Shown here: positions 1 to 7,651 of the stretch, piece by piece
Position numbering within the stretch: position 1 is the first letter of the stretch
How the letters are laid out: each line of letters opens with the position of its first letter
DNA from: Pseudoalteromonas sp. MM1
Lineage (GTDB): Bacteria; Pseudomonadota; Gammaproteobacteria; Enterobacterales; Alteromonadaceae
Length of the DNA stretch: 64,000 bases
Direction: 5' to 3'
Assembly: GCF_030296835.1 (NCBI RefSeq)
Contig: NZ_AP027922.1
Span: 62,001-126,000, forward strand
The notes under the pieces: model-generated
What the model saw: the letters and a program-made list of their open reading frames with translations, nothing else
What the model was told of the DNA's origin: nothing
Databases searched by the model: none
Made by a program: the position numbers and the translations under genes

Positions 1-514
1 TACGTACACTAATCATATTGCCCAATGAAGCCACAAAGGTACCCCCAAGGGCAAGTAGTAACCCGACCAACGCCCCATTACTCAAGTCGAATTGCTGTAA
101 ATGCGGCCAAAACAGACAAATAATACCCACCACGCCGATTAACGCGCCGCAGTAAATACGTTTGGCAATGGGCTTTGCAAAAAATAAACGGGTGTTGACT
201 ATGTTCATTATTAGCAACATTGAAAATGCAATAGAGGCCATTGCCGATGAAAGGTAGTTTTGTGCCCAATACAAAAGCAAATAATTTAAGCCAAAGTTAG
301 AAATGGCCAATAAAGCAAAAAAGCCATGATCGACTAACGAAAATCGCATATTAGGCTTTTTGTAGGCCACAAATAGCCACATACATGCAGCTGCTATGGC
401 AAAGCGATAAAACAAAGAAAGCTCCACAGCAATATCGCCTAGCTGAAACGAAATCGCGAGCCACGTAGAGCCCCAAATTAACACTGTTGTGAGATATAGC
501 GCTGCGCTTTTCAT
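1..514 (-). CDS. EamA/DMT-family transporter, 3' end outside window
   Basis: Inner-membrane drug/metabolite transporter fragment. Translation from the ATG at 514 stays open to the window edge and gives 171 residues that begin MKSAALYLTTVLIWGSTW, the typical first helix of EamA proteins (W-G-x-x-W), followed by further hydrophobic helices. An AGAGG Shine-Dalgarno lies about 7 bases upstream. The full protein should be about 290-300 residues, so roughly the C-terminal 40% is missing. It is divergent from a MocR-type regulator across about 106 bp that carry a symmetric operator, so the regulator probably controls this gene. The substrate cannot be told; relatives export amino acids or metabolites. 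Confidence 0.85.
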   Translation of the reverse strand, partial: MKSAALYLTTVLIWGSTWLAISFQLGDIAVELSLFYRFAIAAACMWLFVAYKKPNMRFSLVDHGFFALLAISNFGLNYLLLYWAQNYLSSAMASIAFSMLLIMNIVNTRLFFAKPIAKRIYCGALIGVVGIICLFWPHLQQFDLSNGALVGLLLALGGTFVASLGNMISVR

Positions 515-560
515 GGCAAACCTCTAAAAAAACCGATTGAGTGGTTATTTTAGAGTCTAT

Positions 561-606
561 CTGTATACTTACCATATACAGAAAAGTATAAATGTAACCT
601 ATACAG
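561..606. promoter_or_regulatory. Putative MocR operator (three 7-bp half sites)
   Basis: CTGTATA (561-567) and TATACAG (575-581) form a perfect inverted repeat with a 7-bp spacer, and a third half site TATACAG lies at 600-606, a direct repeat of the second. One direct plus one inverted half site is a layout known for MocR/PdxR-type regulators. It sits in the shared region between the DMT transporter and the MocR gene and ends 14 bp before the MocR start codon, which suggests autoregulation plus control of the exporter. Confidence 0.65.
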
Positions 607-620
607 ATTTGAGGCGAGAT

Positions 621-2063
621 ATGCAGCCAGCTGCCAATAAGCAAAAAGCCGAGTTTTTATACCAACAAGTTATTGAGCTAATTAAAGACATGCAAGCGCA
701 AAAGGTATTACTACCAGGGGAAAAGCTTCCTTCGCTTCGTAAAATGGCCAGTAATTTAAATATTAGCATTCCGACGGTTAAGCAAGCGTATCAAGCGTTA
801 GAAGATCAAGGGGTAGTAGAGGCACGTGAAAAATCGGGCTACTTTTTAACGGTGCTTAATACGGTTTACAGTTTGCCAAAGCGTGTAAAACTAAGCCGCG
901 AGCCTGTCACTGTAAATAAACAAGCATTAATAGAGCAGGTATACAGCGCTATTCATCAACCTAATGTAATTGCCTTTGGTATTGCCAATCCCGTTGCTGC
1001 CGCGCCTACCGATAAAGCTTTAGCACGTACTATGCGCCGGGTTATGACAATTGCTGGGGCGAGTGTTATTAATTATGGTCCTATTGATGGTTTTGCTGCG
1101 CTTAAAAAGCAATTAGTGCATAGATACTTAGGCTTTGGTATTGGTGTAAATATAGATGAACTGGTGATCACCAATGGCGCGCAAGAGGCGCTGGCTATCG
1201 CACTTAAGTGTGTTACTAAGCCCGGCGATGTGGTTGCAATTGAAACCCCCTGTTATCACGGCATTATTGAACTAATAGAGAGCTTAGGATTAAAGGCGCT
1301 TGAAATTCCGCTATGCCCCGACAATGGTATTTGGCTTAACGACTTAGCTCAAGCGCTTGAACAACATGATATAAAAGCATGCTTGTTTTCGACCGCCATA
1401 AATAACCCGGTTGGCAGCTTTATGAGCGATGAAAGCCGTAAGCAAATGGTGGACTTAATAGAGTCACATAATGTTGTTCTTATAGAAGATGATGTGTACG
1501 GTGATCTGCACTTTACTGCCAAGCGTGGCACGCCCGCTTTAGCGTATTCAAAAAAGGGGCTTGTGATCAGCTGCGCCTCGTTTTCAAAAACGGCTGCGCC
1601 AAGTTATCGAGTTGGTTGGTTAATAGCTGGCAAGTTTGCTGGACAAGCGCGCCGGCATAAGCGTGCATTAAGTTGCTCTGCCTCACTTATAAATCAGTGG
1701 ACGCTTTCTGAGTTTATAGCCAGTGGTGAGTATGACCGTAATTTAAAAGTACTTAGGCAACGCTTACGTAATAACAAAGAGCGCATGCGGTGGTGCTTAT
1801 TAAACGCGATGCCTAAAAATACACGTATTAGTGACCCTAAAGGTGGGTGTGTTATTTGGCTTGATTTAGGCCAAGGGGTAGACAGTCAAAAGTTATTTTT
1901 ACTGGCGTTAGAAGCTGGTATTAGCATAACCCCCGGACTTATTTTTTCAGCAAGTAATAAGTATAAAAGCTGTATTAGGCTAAGTTACGGGGTGCAGTGG
2001 AGCGAAAAAATAGAGCAGGCTATTACCACGTTAGGTGCGCTGGCTCACACGCTAAAAGAATAA
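621..2063 (+). CDS. MocR/PdxR-family regulator (GntR HTH + aminotransferase-like domain)
   Basis: Transcription factor with an N-terminal winged-helix GntR domain (about residues 10-75, including PGEKLPSLRKMA and ISIPTVKQAYQALEDQG) joined to a fold-type I aminotransferase domain that binds pyridoxal phosphate. The PLP lysine is K323 in SFSKT. I chose the ATG at 621, preceded by GAGG, rather than an in-frame codon at 537, because the GntR domain begins just after it; the product is 480 residues, normal for MocR. Proteins of this family usually bind an amino acid-PLP adduct and control a neighbouring gene, here most likely the divergent DMT exporter. The true effector is unknown. Confidence 0.9.
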   Translation: MQPAANKQKAEFLYQQVIELIKDMQAQKVLLPGEKLPSLRKMASNLNISIPTVKQAYQALEDQGVVEAREKSGYFLTVLNTVYSLPKRVKLSREPVTVNKQALIEQVYSAIHQPNVIAFGIANPVAAAPTDKALARTMRRVMTIAGASVINYGPIDGFAALKKQLVHRYLGFGIGVNIDELVITNGAQEALAIALKCVTKPGDVVAIETPCYHGIIELIESLGLKALEIPLCPDNGIWLNDLAQALEQHDIKACLFSTAINNPVGSFMSDESRKQMVDLIESHNVVLIEDDVYGDLHFTAKRGTPALAYSKKGLVISCASFSKTAAPSYRVGWLIAGKFAGQARRHKRALSCSASLINQWTLSEFIASGEYDRNLKVLRQRLRNNKERMRWCLLNAMPKNTRISDPKGGCVIWLDLGQGVDSQKLFLLALEAGISITPGLIFSASNKYKSCIRLSYGVQWSEKIEQAITTLGALAHTLKE

Positions 2064-2066
2064 AAA

Positions 2067-2093
2067 AGCAGCACCTAATATACAAGTGCTGCT
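2067..2093 (-). terminator. Intrinsic terminator of the DUF2884 gene
   Basis: AGCAGCAC (2067-2074) and GTGCTGCT (2086-2093) pair. Read on the minus strand the stem is followed by TTTTTT, so it ends transcription of the gene at 2122-2916. It lies between two convergent genes. Confidence 0.75.
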
Positions 2094-2121
2094 AAAGGGA
2101 TGTTAAATACGGTGCGGTGTA

Positions 2122-2916
2122 TTAATTTTGTTTTATGGTAAATAACTCGTAGCCTTTTAGCTGGGGTAACTGCGCTACTAATTGCTCTTCTTGCTGTGCT
2201 ATGTTGGCAAAGCTGTCGCATAAAAAGTTGGCACGCTTTTCAAGCGCACTTGCATGCAGCTCTACTTTTTCTTCTATTTGCGCGCCCATATTTTCCATGC
2301 GTTGCTCAAATGCATCCATATCACCACCTGAACCAAGCAGCTCAGAGCCTAAAGCAACTAAAATACTGCCCATTGATTGCATAACGGCAGATTCAACCAC
2401 GGTTTCTATTTGCTCCTCAAATTGGTGCTCAAAGTTTTCACCAAACTGATTAAAGCTTTGCTGGCCCATTACAAACGTACCTTGTTGATAAAATGTGTTT
2501 TCTACTTCAAATCTTATATCGTCCATGAGACCAGATAAGTCATCAAGGCCATCAATATTAAATGCGTTGGCTACTTCCTCTAATGCTACACCAGCTATTT
2601 TCACTCCTTCTAGGGCAATATTCGCGACCTCAGGCAGCTGTGTACGTAAGTTGTCTGAATATTGGGTAAGCGCTTGGCGTTGTTCGCTATTAATGGATAC
2701 TTGCTCGCCATTTATAGTTAAGTTGCCATTGCTGTTAAAGCGCATGAATTGATTAGATGCAGTAAAAATTTCTAATTCGCTAGGTTTAATGCGTACATCG
2801 TTTTTAAACTCTACATTGCACTGCTCGTTGCTAAACGAAATGCCAGCATTGTTATCGCTATGTGCCATTGCTGCAGGTGTACAAATTAAAGCGCTTACTA
2901 ATAGTAAATTTTTCAT
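2122..2916 (-). CDS. DUF2884 (YggN-like) periplasmic protein
   Basis: A 264-residue protein with a clear Sec signal peptide (about residues 1-18, cleavage after AMA) and no other membrane segment, so it should be periplasmic. The body contains a short beta-rich start (NEQCNVEFKNDVRIKPSELEIF) and a long alpha-helical C-terminal half rich in E and Q, which fits the YggN/DUF2884 family of gammaproteobacteria. The family has no established function. The gene is monocistronic, with its own terminator at 2067-2093 and a 369-bp upstream region. Confidence 0.8.
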   Translation of the reverse strand: MKNLLLVSALICTPAAMAHSDNNAGISFSNEQCNVEFKNDVRIKPSELEIFTASNQFMRFNSNGNLTINGEQVSINSEQRQALTQYSDNLRTQLPEVANIALEGVKIAGVALEEVANAFNIDGLDDLSGLMDDIRFEVENTFYQQGTFVMGQQSFNQFGENFEHQFEEQIETVVESAVMQSMGSILVALGSELLGSGGDMDAFEQRMENMGAQIEEKVELHASALEKRANFLCDSFANIAQQEEQLVAQLPQLKGYELFTIKQN

Positions 2917-3297
2917 GTTTATTCTCTAATAATTGTTGATGACAGTTAGGTATTAACAAGTTTGGTGCCATTTTTTATTAGTGTTATAAAACAAATGCTT
3001 ATGTATTTCCGTGTAATGTAACTAGTTTGTGGATTTAATAAATAAACTACTTTTTAGTCAAAAACACTAAAAATAAATAAATGATAAATTTTATTTGTCG
3101 AAACGATAAAAAACTCTCACTTCCCACTTTCTTAATTTAGCGCTATTTATTCACAATATTGACATGAAGACTATTTACATTAGTCACGTGGCTTTATTTT
3201 GGCGCTAATTTGTACGTATTTTAGCGTTAAACATTTTTAATCTGCCAATCACAGGACACAAGCCTGAGTTGGTCTCAAACACTTTATGGAGTGGGTT
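2917..3297. other. A/T-rich intergenic region, likely divergent promoters
   Basis: About 380 bp without a gene, between the start of the DUF2884 gene and the small protein at 3298. It is very A/T-rich. It contains a TTGACA at 3159-3164 without a convincing -10 box at normal spacing, and a widely spaced inverted pair TTAGCGC/GCGCTAA around 3137 and 3210. I see no ORF, tRNA or recognised riboswitch. Confidence 0.5.
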
Positions 3298-3483
3298 GTG
3301 GGTAAGACATTTAGTTACGATGCGCTAGATGATGATTTTGTTGAAGACGAGTACGAAATGGTCGGGCGTAATCAACATGACAAGAAAAAGCAAAAGGTAA
3401 AAAAGAAGCTGGAAGATTACCTTGAGCAAAAACGTTTGCGTAAAAATCTAGGTGAAGACGACTTAAACGATTACATAGACTAA
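3298..3483 (+). CDS. Small highly charged protein, PA3496-like
   Basis: The likely product is 61 residues: an acidic N-terminus (DALDDDFVEDEYEMV), a lysine-rich middle (HDKKKQKVKKKLEDYLEQK) and an acidic end. I prefer the GTG at 3298 because GGAG at 3288-3291 sits six bases upstream; the in-frame ATG at 3286 overlaps that ribosome site and has no good one of its own. The K-x-x-L-E-D-Y-L-E-Q-K-R-L-R pattern resembles the small PA3496 family of putative envelope-integrity proteins, but this rests on memory of the pattern only. A strong hairpin terminator follows at 3561-3587. Confidence 0.7.
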   Translation: MGKTFSYDALDDDFVEDEYEMVGRNQHDKKKQKVKKKLEDYLEQKRLRKNLGEDDLNDYID

Positions 3484-3560
3484 ATTGTGCTAGTTAAAAT
3501 AATGCGCCTGTTTTAGGGTTTGAATGTGCGTATACGCATGTTTGAAGGCTAAATATTGGC

Positions 3561-3587
3561 AATAAAGAGGCTTTATGCCTCTTTATT
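3561..3587. terminator. Bidirectional intrinsic terminator
   Basis: AATAAAGAGGC (3561-3571) and GCCTCTTTATT (3577-3587) form an 11-bp stem with a 5-base loop between convergent genes: the small protein on the plus strand and glutathione peroxidase on the minus strand. Confidence 0.8.
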
Positions 3588-3599
3588 ACTTTTATGTAC

Positions 3600-4085
3600 T
3601 TACTTTTTAGCGAGTGCTTGTTGAATGGTGGCTTCTAGTTTTTCTGGTTTTGTAAAAGGTGCATAACGTTTAATAGGCGTACCGTCGGGTGCGATTAAAA
3701 ACTTGGTAAAGTTCCACTTTATTTTTCGTGTTAAAAAGCCGGGTAAGGCCGATTTTAAATACCTAAATACAGGGTGGGCGTGACGACCGTTTACATTAAC
3801 CTTAGCGGCCATTAAAAAGCTTACCCCATAATTTATTAAACAGCCTTGCTGTATTTGCGCAGCATCACCAGGTTCCTGTTGGCCAAATTGGTTACATGGA
3901 AAACCAATAATAACCAACCCGCTTTTTTCGTACTGACTATGAAGAGTTTGTAGCGACTCGTATTGCTTTGTAAAACCACATTCACTTGCGGTATTAACAA
4001 TAAGCACAACCTTGCCTTCAAAGTCGCTAAAGTTAATCATTTTTCCGTCTAACGCAGTAGCCGTTAATTGATGAAATTCATGCAT
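3600..4085 (-). CDS. Glutathione peroxidase family (thiol peroxidase)
   Basis: A 161-residue cytoplasmic peroxidase that reduces hydrogen peroxide and organic peroxides, in bacteria usually with thioredoxin as the donor. The three family motifs are present: VNTASECGFTKQY with the peroxidatic Cys36 (cysteine rather than selenocysteine), GFPCNQFGQQEPG, and KWNFTKFLI with the catalytic Trp and Asn. A second cysteine in the FPCNQF motif fits the two-cysteine mechanism. Length is normal. It is monocistronic, with a MITE-like element about 120 bp beyond its start. Confidence 0.93.
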   Translation of the reverse strand: MHEFHQLTATALDGKMINFSDFEGKVVLIVNTASECGFTKQYESLQTLHSQYEKSGLVIIGFPCNQFGQQEPGDAAQIQQGCLINYGVSFLMAAKVNVNGRHAHPVFRYLKSALPGFLTRKIKWNFTKFLIAPDGTPIKRYAPFTKPEKLEATIQQALAKK

Positions 4086-4205
4086 GATGGGTGCTTTTTT
4101 ATTGTTGTTAGCTACATTCTACCCGCTACAGCGTGTTACTAAAAGTATAAAGTTTAGGCATTGTTAATACCGCGTTCACCTCTTTGCTAATGGGTTGGCT
4201 GTTAT

Positions 4206-4522
4206 TTAGGGCGTGTTGAGCTTTGCGGATTGAAATTTGTTCAACCTAGGGGCGATCAAATCGCGGCGCGAGGTTTGTAACCTAGTGGGCTAAGTAAAAA
4301 CCGAGCAAAGCTTCCGCGTCCTGCTCACGCCCCTTACCTACATCCATGTAGGCAACAAAGAGTTTATCGCCCCTAGGCAGAACCCAAAGGGCAGCGCATG
4401 TTTGGCATTTATGCTACGTTATCGCCTATTTATGGGGAATAACCACACTTCATAGGCTCTGCCTTGCCTAAAAACCAAACATACTGCTGCAAATTCAAAC
4501 GCCAAAGGTCAACACGCCCTAA
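4206..4522. mobile_element. MITE-like element with terminal inverted repeats and nested stems
   Basis: A 317-bp non-coding element. Both ends carry TTAGGGCGTGTTGA (4206-4219, and its complement at 4509-4522), and the inverted repeat continues imperfectly for about 35 bp (then CTTTG on both sides). Inside are nested stems: CCTAGGGGCGAT (4245-4256) with ATCGCCCCTAGG (4366-4377), 12 of 12 bases; GCAGCGCATGTTTGG (4391-4405) with an imperfect partner at 4475-4490; and a small hairpin CCTACAT/ATGTAGG (4337-4352). A 3-bp ATT lies on both sides if the ends are taken as TAGGG...CCCTA, a possible target duplication. No transposase is encoded. The right end overlaps the last codon of the AzlD gene. Confidence 0.7.
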
Positions 4523-4818
4523 TTTAAAATTAAAAATAACCCCATACTAGCAAGCGTTGTGTAATAAATATTATGTGTTTTATAGGCAACAATAATGGCA
4601 ACGATAGCTGCGCTTAAGTAAGGGTTATGCCAGCTTAGGTTTAGTCCGTCTTCATTTATAAAAATAATAGGTACCCAAATAGCGGTTAGTACAGCGGGTG
4701 CGCTAAAGCTTAAAAACTGCTGCATTTTAGGGCCTACTTTAAAACCAAGGCGTTGATGTAAAAATAAGTAACGAGTAAAAAAGGTAATACACGCCATTAA
4801 TAATATAGTGAGCATCAT
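4519..4818 (-). CDS. AzlD-family small subunit of branched-chain amino acid exporter
   Basis: A 99-residue membrane protein with about four hydrophobic segments, starting MMLTILLMACITFFTRYLF, typical of AzlD. The start at 4818 overlaps the stop of AzlC (ATGA), so the two are translationally coupled; a longer in-frame reading from 4899 would run inside azlC and is rejected. AzlC and AzlD together export branched-chain amino acids (AzlCD, YgaZH type). The stop codon TAG at 4519-4521 is the first triplet inside the right terminal repeat of the MITE-like element, so the original C-terminus may have differed by a few residues. Confidence 0.85.
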   Translation of the reverse strand: MMLTILLMACITFFTRYLFLHQRLGFKVGPKMQQFLSFSAPAVLTAIWVPIIFINEDGLNLSWHNPYLSAAIVAIIVAYKTHNIYYTTLASMGLFLILN

Positions 4819-5519
4819 AATGGGCTGTCCTTTTTTTGTATAAACCTTGCAGTAAAGTAGCCTGCACTCATTGCAAGTAGAGCAGCACAAACCAACCACA
4901 ACTCAAATCCCGTGCTTTTTAAAACGGTGGCGCTAATACCCGCAACAATCACTGTAACCAGTGAGGCTAAATTTTTTATGCCCGGTACCACAAGCGCAAT
5001 AAATGTAGCTGCAATAGCAAAGTCGAGCCCTAAATTTGTTAAATCAGGGAGCACACTTCCTGCAACTATGCCTATGAGTGTCCACAGGTTCCATGCAATA
5101 TAAAAACTAAAACCCGCGCTTAAAGCGTATATTAGGCGCGCTTTTGTTTTATAGGCTTTGCGGTGATGCGAAAAGGCAAACAGCTCGTCGGTTAGTACAA
5201 AACTTATTGGTAAGCGCCACCGTAATGGCTGTGAAATAACTTTATGGCGTACGGCTAAACCGTATAAAAAATGCCGAGAGCTAATAATAAATGTGGTAAA
5301 TAGAATAGTCAGTAAAGGGGTGTTACCGGCCATTAGTTCAATGGCAACTAATTGTGCAGAACCGGCGAATACAAGTAATGACATTGCTTGTGTTTCAAAG
5401 GCACTAAAGCCATTTTGAATCGCTAAAGAGCCACATAAAATTCCCCAAGGTACGACCGCTAAGCAAAGCGGAAGCATATCAAAAAACCCTTTTAATACTG
5501 CGCGTTTAGTTATATTCAT
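4815..5519 (-). CDS. AzlC-family large subunit of branched-chain amino acid exporter
   Basis: A 234-residue inner-membrane protein with the AzlC signature near the start (PLCLAVVPWGILCGSLAIQ) and in the middle (LLVFAGSAQLVAIELM; FLYGLAVRHK). It is the main subunit of an exporter for branched-chain amino acids and partners the overlapping AzlD downstream. The gene begins the two-gene minus-strand unit and is divergent from the cytochrome b561 gene across about 150 bp. Confidence 0.9.
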   Translation of the reverse strand: MNITKRAVLKGFFDMLPLCLAVVPWGILCGSLAIQNGFSAFETQAMSLLVFAGSAQLVAIELMAGNTPLLTILFTTFIISSRHFLYGLAVRHKVISQPLRWRLPISFVLTDELFAFSHHRKAYKTKARLIYALSAGFSFYIAWNLWTLIGIVAGSVLPDLTNLGLDFAIAATFIALVVPGIKNLASLVTVIVAGISATVLKSTGFELWLVCAALLAMSAGYFTARFIQKKDSPL

Positions 5520-5668
5520 TAATACAAGTAAGTAATAAGTTTGTGCGTTTAGTGTGCCATAAATAGCGCTTTATGTAATATCATTAATGCAGCGCTAGTA
5601 AAACTTTGGAATAATGGCTTTAGTATCAAAATAATGTACCAGAGCCTGGCAACAAGTTGAGGATTTAT

Positions 5669-6331
5669 ATGCAAAGTATAAAAGTATGGGATGGCTTTAT
5701 AAGAAGCTTTCATTGGTTATTAGTGATTAATATTGCTGTGCTTTACTTTAGCATTGACGAGGGCATGATTGAGCTTCATTTTGTGGCTGGCTTTTTTGCA
5801 ATCGCATTAATAGTGACCCGTTTAGTTTGGGGGCTGGTGGGCAGTAAAACGGCAAAATTTGGCGCGTTACTGCACTCGCCAGTAGCAGTATTTAAAGAGT
5901 TTAAAAACCCCAGTAAAGGGGTGGGTCATTCGGCGCCAGGTAGTTACATGGTTTTGTTGTTTTTTGTACTTATTATAGTGCAGTTAGTGACCGGGCTAAT
6001 GAGCAGTGATGGCATTTTGACAGATGGGCCTTTGGTTGAGTATGTGTCGAGCTCAACGGTTGATTTTGCAAATTGGCTGCACCGCCTTAATTTCGATATT
6101 TTATTTTATGCCATTTGTCTGCATGTTACTGCCATTGTTGTGTATAAAATAAAAGGAAAACCACTTGTCAAAGCAATGATCACCGGTAAACAGGCAAACA
6201 GCGAACAAGCCACTCAAACTAATATAGATAACACCAAGGCACCTTGGTTAGCGTGGGCTATTTTTGTTGGATTGTTAGTGCTACTGGCTGTTACGTGGGG
6301 CAAAGAACCACTTAGTTATTTGCTAAGTTAA
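5669..6331 (+). CDS. Cytochrome b561-type membrane protein
   Basis: A 220-residue four- to five-helix membrane protein of the diheme cytochrome b561 / Ni,Fe-hydrogenase cytochrome b group. Candidate heme histidines lie in helices: RSFHWLLV, ELHFVAGF, NWLHRLNFD and ICLHVTAIVV. A further C-terminal helix follows a hydrophilic stretch (WLAWAIFVGLLVLLAV). The ATG at 5669 with GAGGA six bases upstream is preferred over a TTG at 5657 that lies within that ribosome site. The convergent gene encodes a cytochrome c', and this pairing suggests electron transfer between the quinone pool and the periplasmic cytochrome. Confidence 0.85.
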   Translation: MQSIKVWDGFIRSFHWLLVINIAVLYFSIDEGMIELHFVAGFFAIALIVTRLVWGLVGSKTAKFGALLHSPVAVFKEFKNPSKGVGHSAPGSYMVLLFFVLIIVQLVTGLMSSDGILTDGPLVEYVSSSTVDFANWLHRLNFDILFYAICLHVTAIVVYKIKGKPLVKAMITGKQANSEQATQTNIDNTKAPWLAWAIFVGLLVLLAVTWGKEPLSYLLS

Positions 6332-6347
6332 TAGCTAACATAAAAAC

Positions 6348-6372
6348 AAAACGGCGCATAAAGCGCCGTTTT
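6348..6372. terminator. Bidirectional intrinsic terminator
   Basis: AAAACGGCGC (6348-6357), loop ATAAA, GCGCCGTTTT (6363-6372): a 10-bp stem with flanking A and T runs that can serve both the cytochrome b561 and the convergent cytochrome c' genes. Confidence 0.85.
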
Positions 6373-6395
6373 AGTGTGCGTTGTTTAAATTGTTA

Positions 6396-6848
6396 TTAGT
6401 CTTTAAATTGCTTGTGGCAATCTTTACAGCCTTTGGCCCATGCGCCAAATGCTTTACCGATTACCGCCTTATCGCCAGATTGAGCAGCTAAAGCAAGCTT
6501 ATCTGCATTGGCTGCAAAGGCATTGGCTTTTTTAACAAAGGTTGCATTGTCAGACCATACATCAGCTAAGGCTGCTGTATCACCTTTATCAGTGCCTTCG
6601 TAAAACGCTTCCCATGGCATTTTAGAAAGGGCAGCTGCGTTATTTGCGCGCATTTTAAATTGCTCTGCGTCAAAAGGAATTTTACCTTTTAGCATTGCGC
6701 CCATATCACTAATTTGCACTGAAATCATAGAGAATGCAGCTTGACGGTACTCAATAGCATCACTTGGCTCTTTAAATGCAGTATTTGCAGATACGCTAAG
6801 TGTACATGTTGCTAAAGCAACCCCAGCTAAAAATTGTTTTAATTTCAT
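6396..6848 (-). CDS. Cytochrome c' (periplasmic, C-terminal CXXCH)
   Basis: A 150-residue protein with a Sec signal peptide (about residues 1-21, SVSA/NT) and a single heme-binding motif at the very C-terminus, C141-K-D-C144-H145. This placement, the four-helix length and the absence of a distal methionine motif fit class II cytochrome c', which binds NO/CO or carries electrons. It is convergent with a cytochrome b561-like gene and shares its terminator. Cytochrome c' and b561 genes are often paired, so they probably work together. Exact partner and substrate are not shown. Confidence 0.9.
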   Translation of the reverse strand: MKLKQFLAGVALATCTLSVSANTAFKEPSDAIEYRQAAFSMISVQISDMGAMLKGKIPFDAEQFKMRANNAAALSKMPWEAFYEGTDKGDTAALADVWSDNATFVKKANAFAANADKLALAAQSGDKAVIGKAFGAWAKGCKDCHKQFKD

Positions 6849-6941
6849 GTTTATTAATCCCTGTAATTTATTTCTCGACTAGTGCTTTTGTATCTTAGCT
6901 ACTGCTTTTATTCAAGTAAATACAGTAAAATTAACTAAAAG

Positions 6942-7412
6942 TTAATCGTTTGAATCTATATCGGCAAATATCATCCCTCGGCGCATACTACGCGTGGCCA
7001 AAAATACCTCCCCAAGTAACGACATGAACCCACAAATTAATAAGGCCATTGCGGCTACAAAACAGCTGGCAATGGTTACCCCTAAATTAATTGACTGAAT
7101 GTGCGATAAAAATAGCAACATAACTACAGCACATACTAGCAGAGCACTAAGCACGCTCATACTAAAAGCAATGTGAATACATCGAGAGCGCTTTAACAGG
7201 GCTCGCAGCTCAGTAGTTAGAGATTTATTAAAATCTTCATCGGTACTTACTTTTAGTTTTCGTTCAAGTTGCCGTGCGCGGTCGGTAATACGTGCTAAAC
7301 GATTAGATAAAACCCCCAGCGTGGCGGCAATCCCCGTAATTAAAAAGACAGGAGCGACGGCAGTCTGAATGACTTTAGCCATGGTTAAAATATTAATAAC
7401 ATCGTTGCTCAT
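6942..7412 (-). CDS. DUF2721 membrane protein
   Basis: A 156-residue protein with a hydrophobic helix near the N-terminus (VIQTAVAPVFLITGIAATLG), a positively charged helical stretch (NRLARITDRARQLERKLK) and two further helices at about 80-105 and 110-135. The helix followed by RLARIxDRxR is the hallmark of DUF2721. Function is unknown. It stands alone, between the cytochrome c' gene (same strand, about 93 bp) and a divergent large subtilase gene. Confidence 0.8.
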   Translation of the reverse strand: MSNDVINILTMAKVIQTAVAPVFLITGIAATLGVLSNRLARITDRARQLERKLKVSTDEDFNKSLTTELRALLKRSRCIHIAFSMSVLSALLVCAVVMLLFLSHIQSINLGVTIASCFVAAMALLICGFMSLLGEVFLATRSMRRGMIFADIDSND

Positions 7413-7651
7413 TCAGTTTTTCCATAAAAAGTAGGTTTTGTTTACAGTGGTTTACAAATATGAAGTTTGCAAAAATAGCTTAAAATACAGCTGGTTAAGC
7501 GTTGTTTTGAACGTGCGTTATTGTGGGTTGTAACTTGTTTGTAATCTCACTGTTGCTAGCATAGGTGCTGAAGTTTTATATTAAAAATCACAATTCTAAT
7601 AACATTGAATTGAGTAAATACAATAATATAAAACTCACTCCAGGGGAAATA

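Noticed and set aside
351..644. Minus-strand open frame over the DMT start and MocR operator
   Set aside because: It overlaps a well-supported transporter in another frame and a regulatory region; its sequence has no domain or helix pattern.
3159..3187. Strong sigma-70 promoter with TTGACA at 3159
   Set aside because: No acceptable -10 sequence at 16-18 bp, so it was not listed as a promoter.
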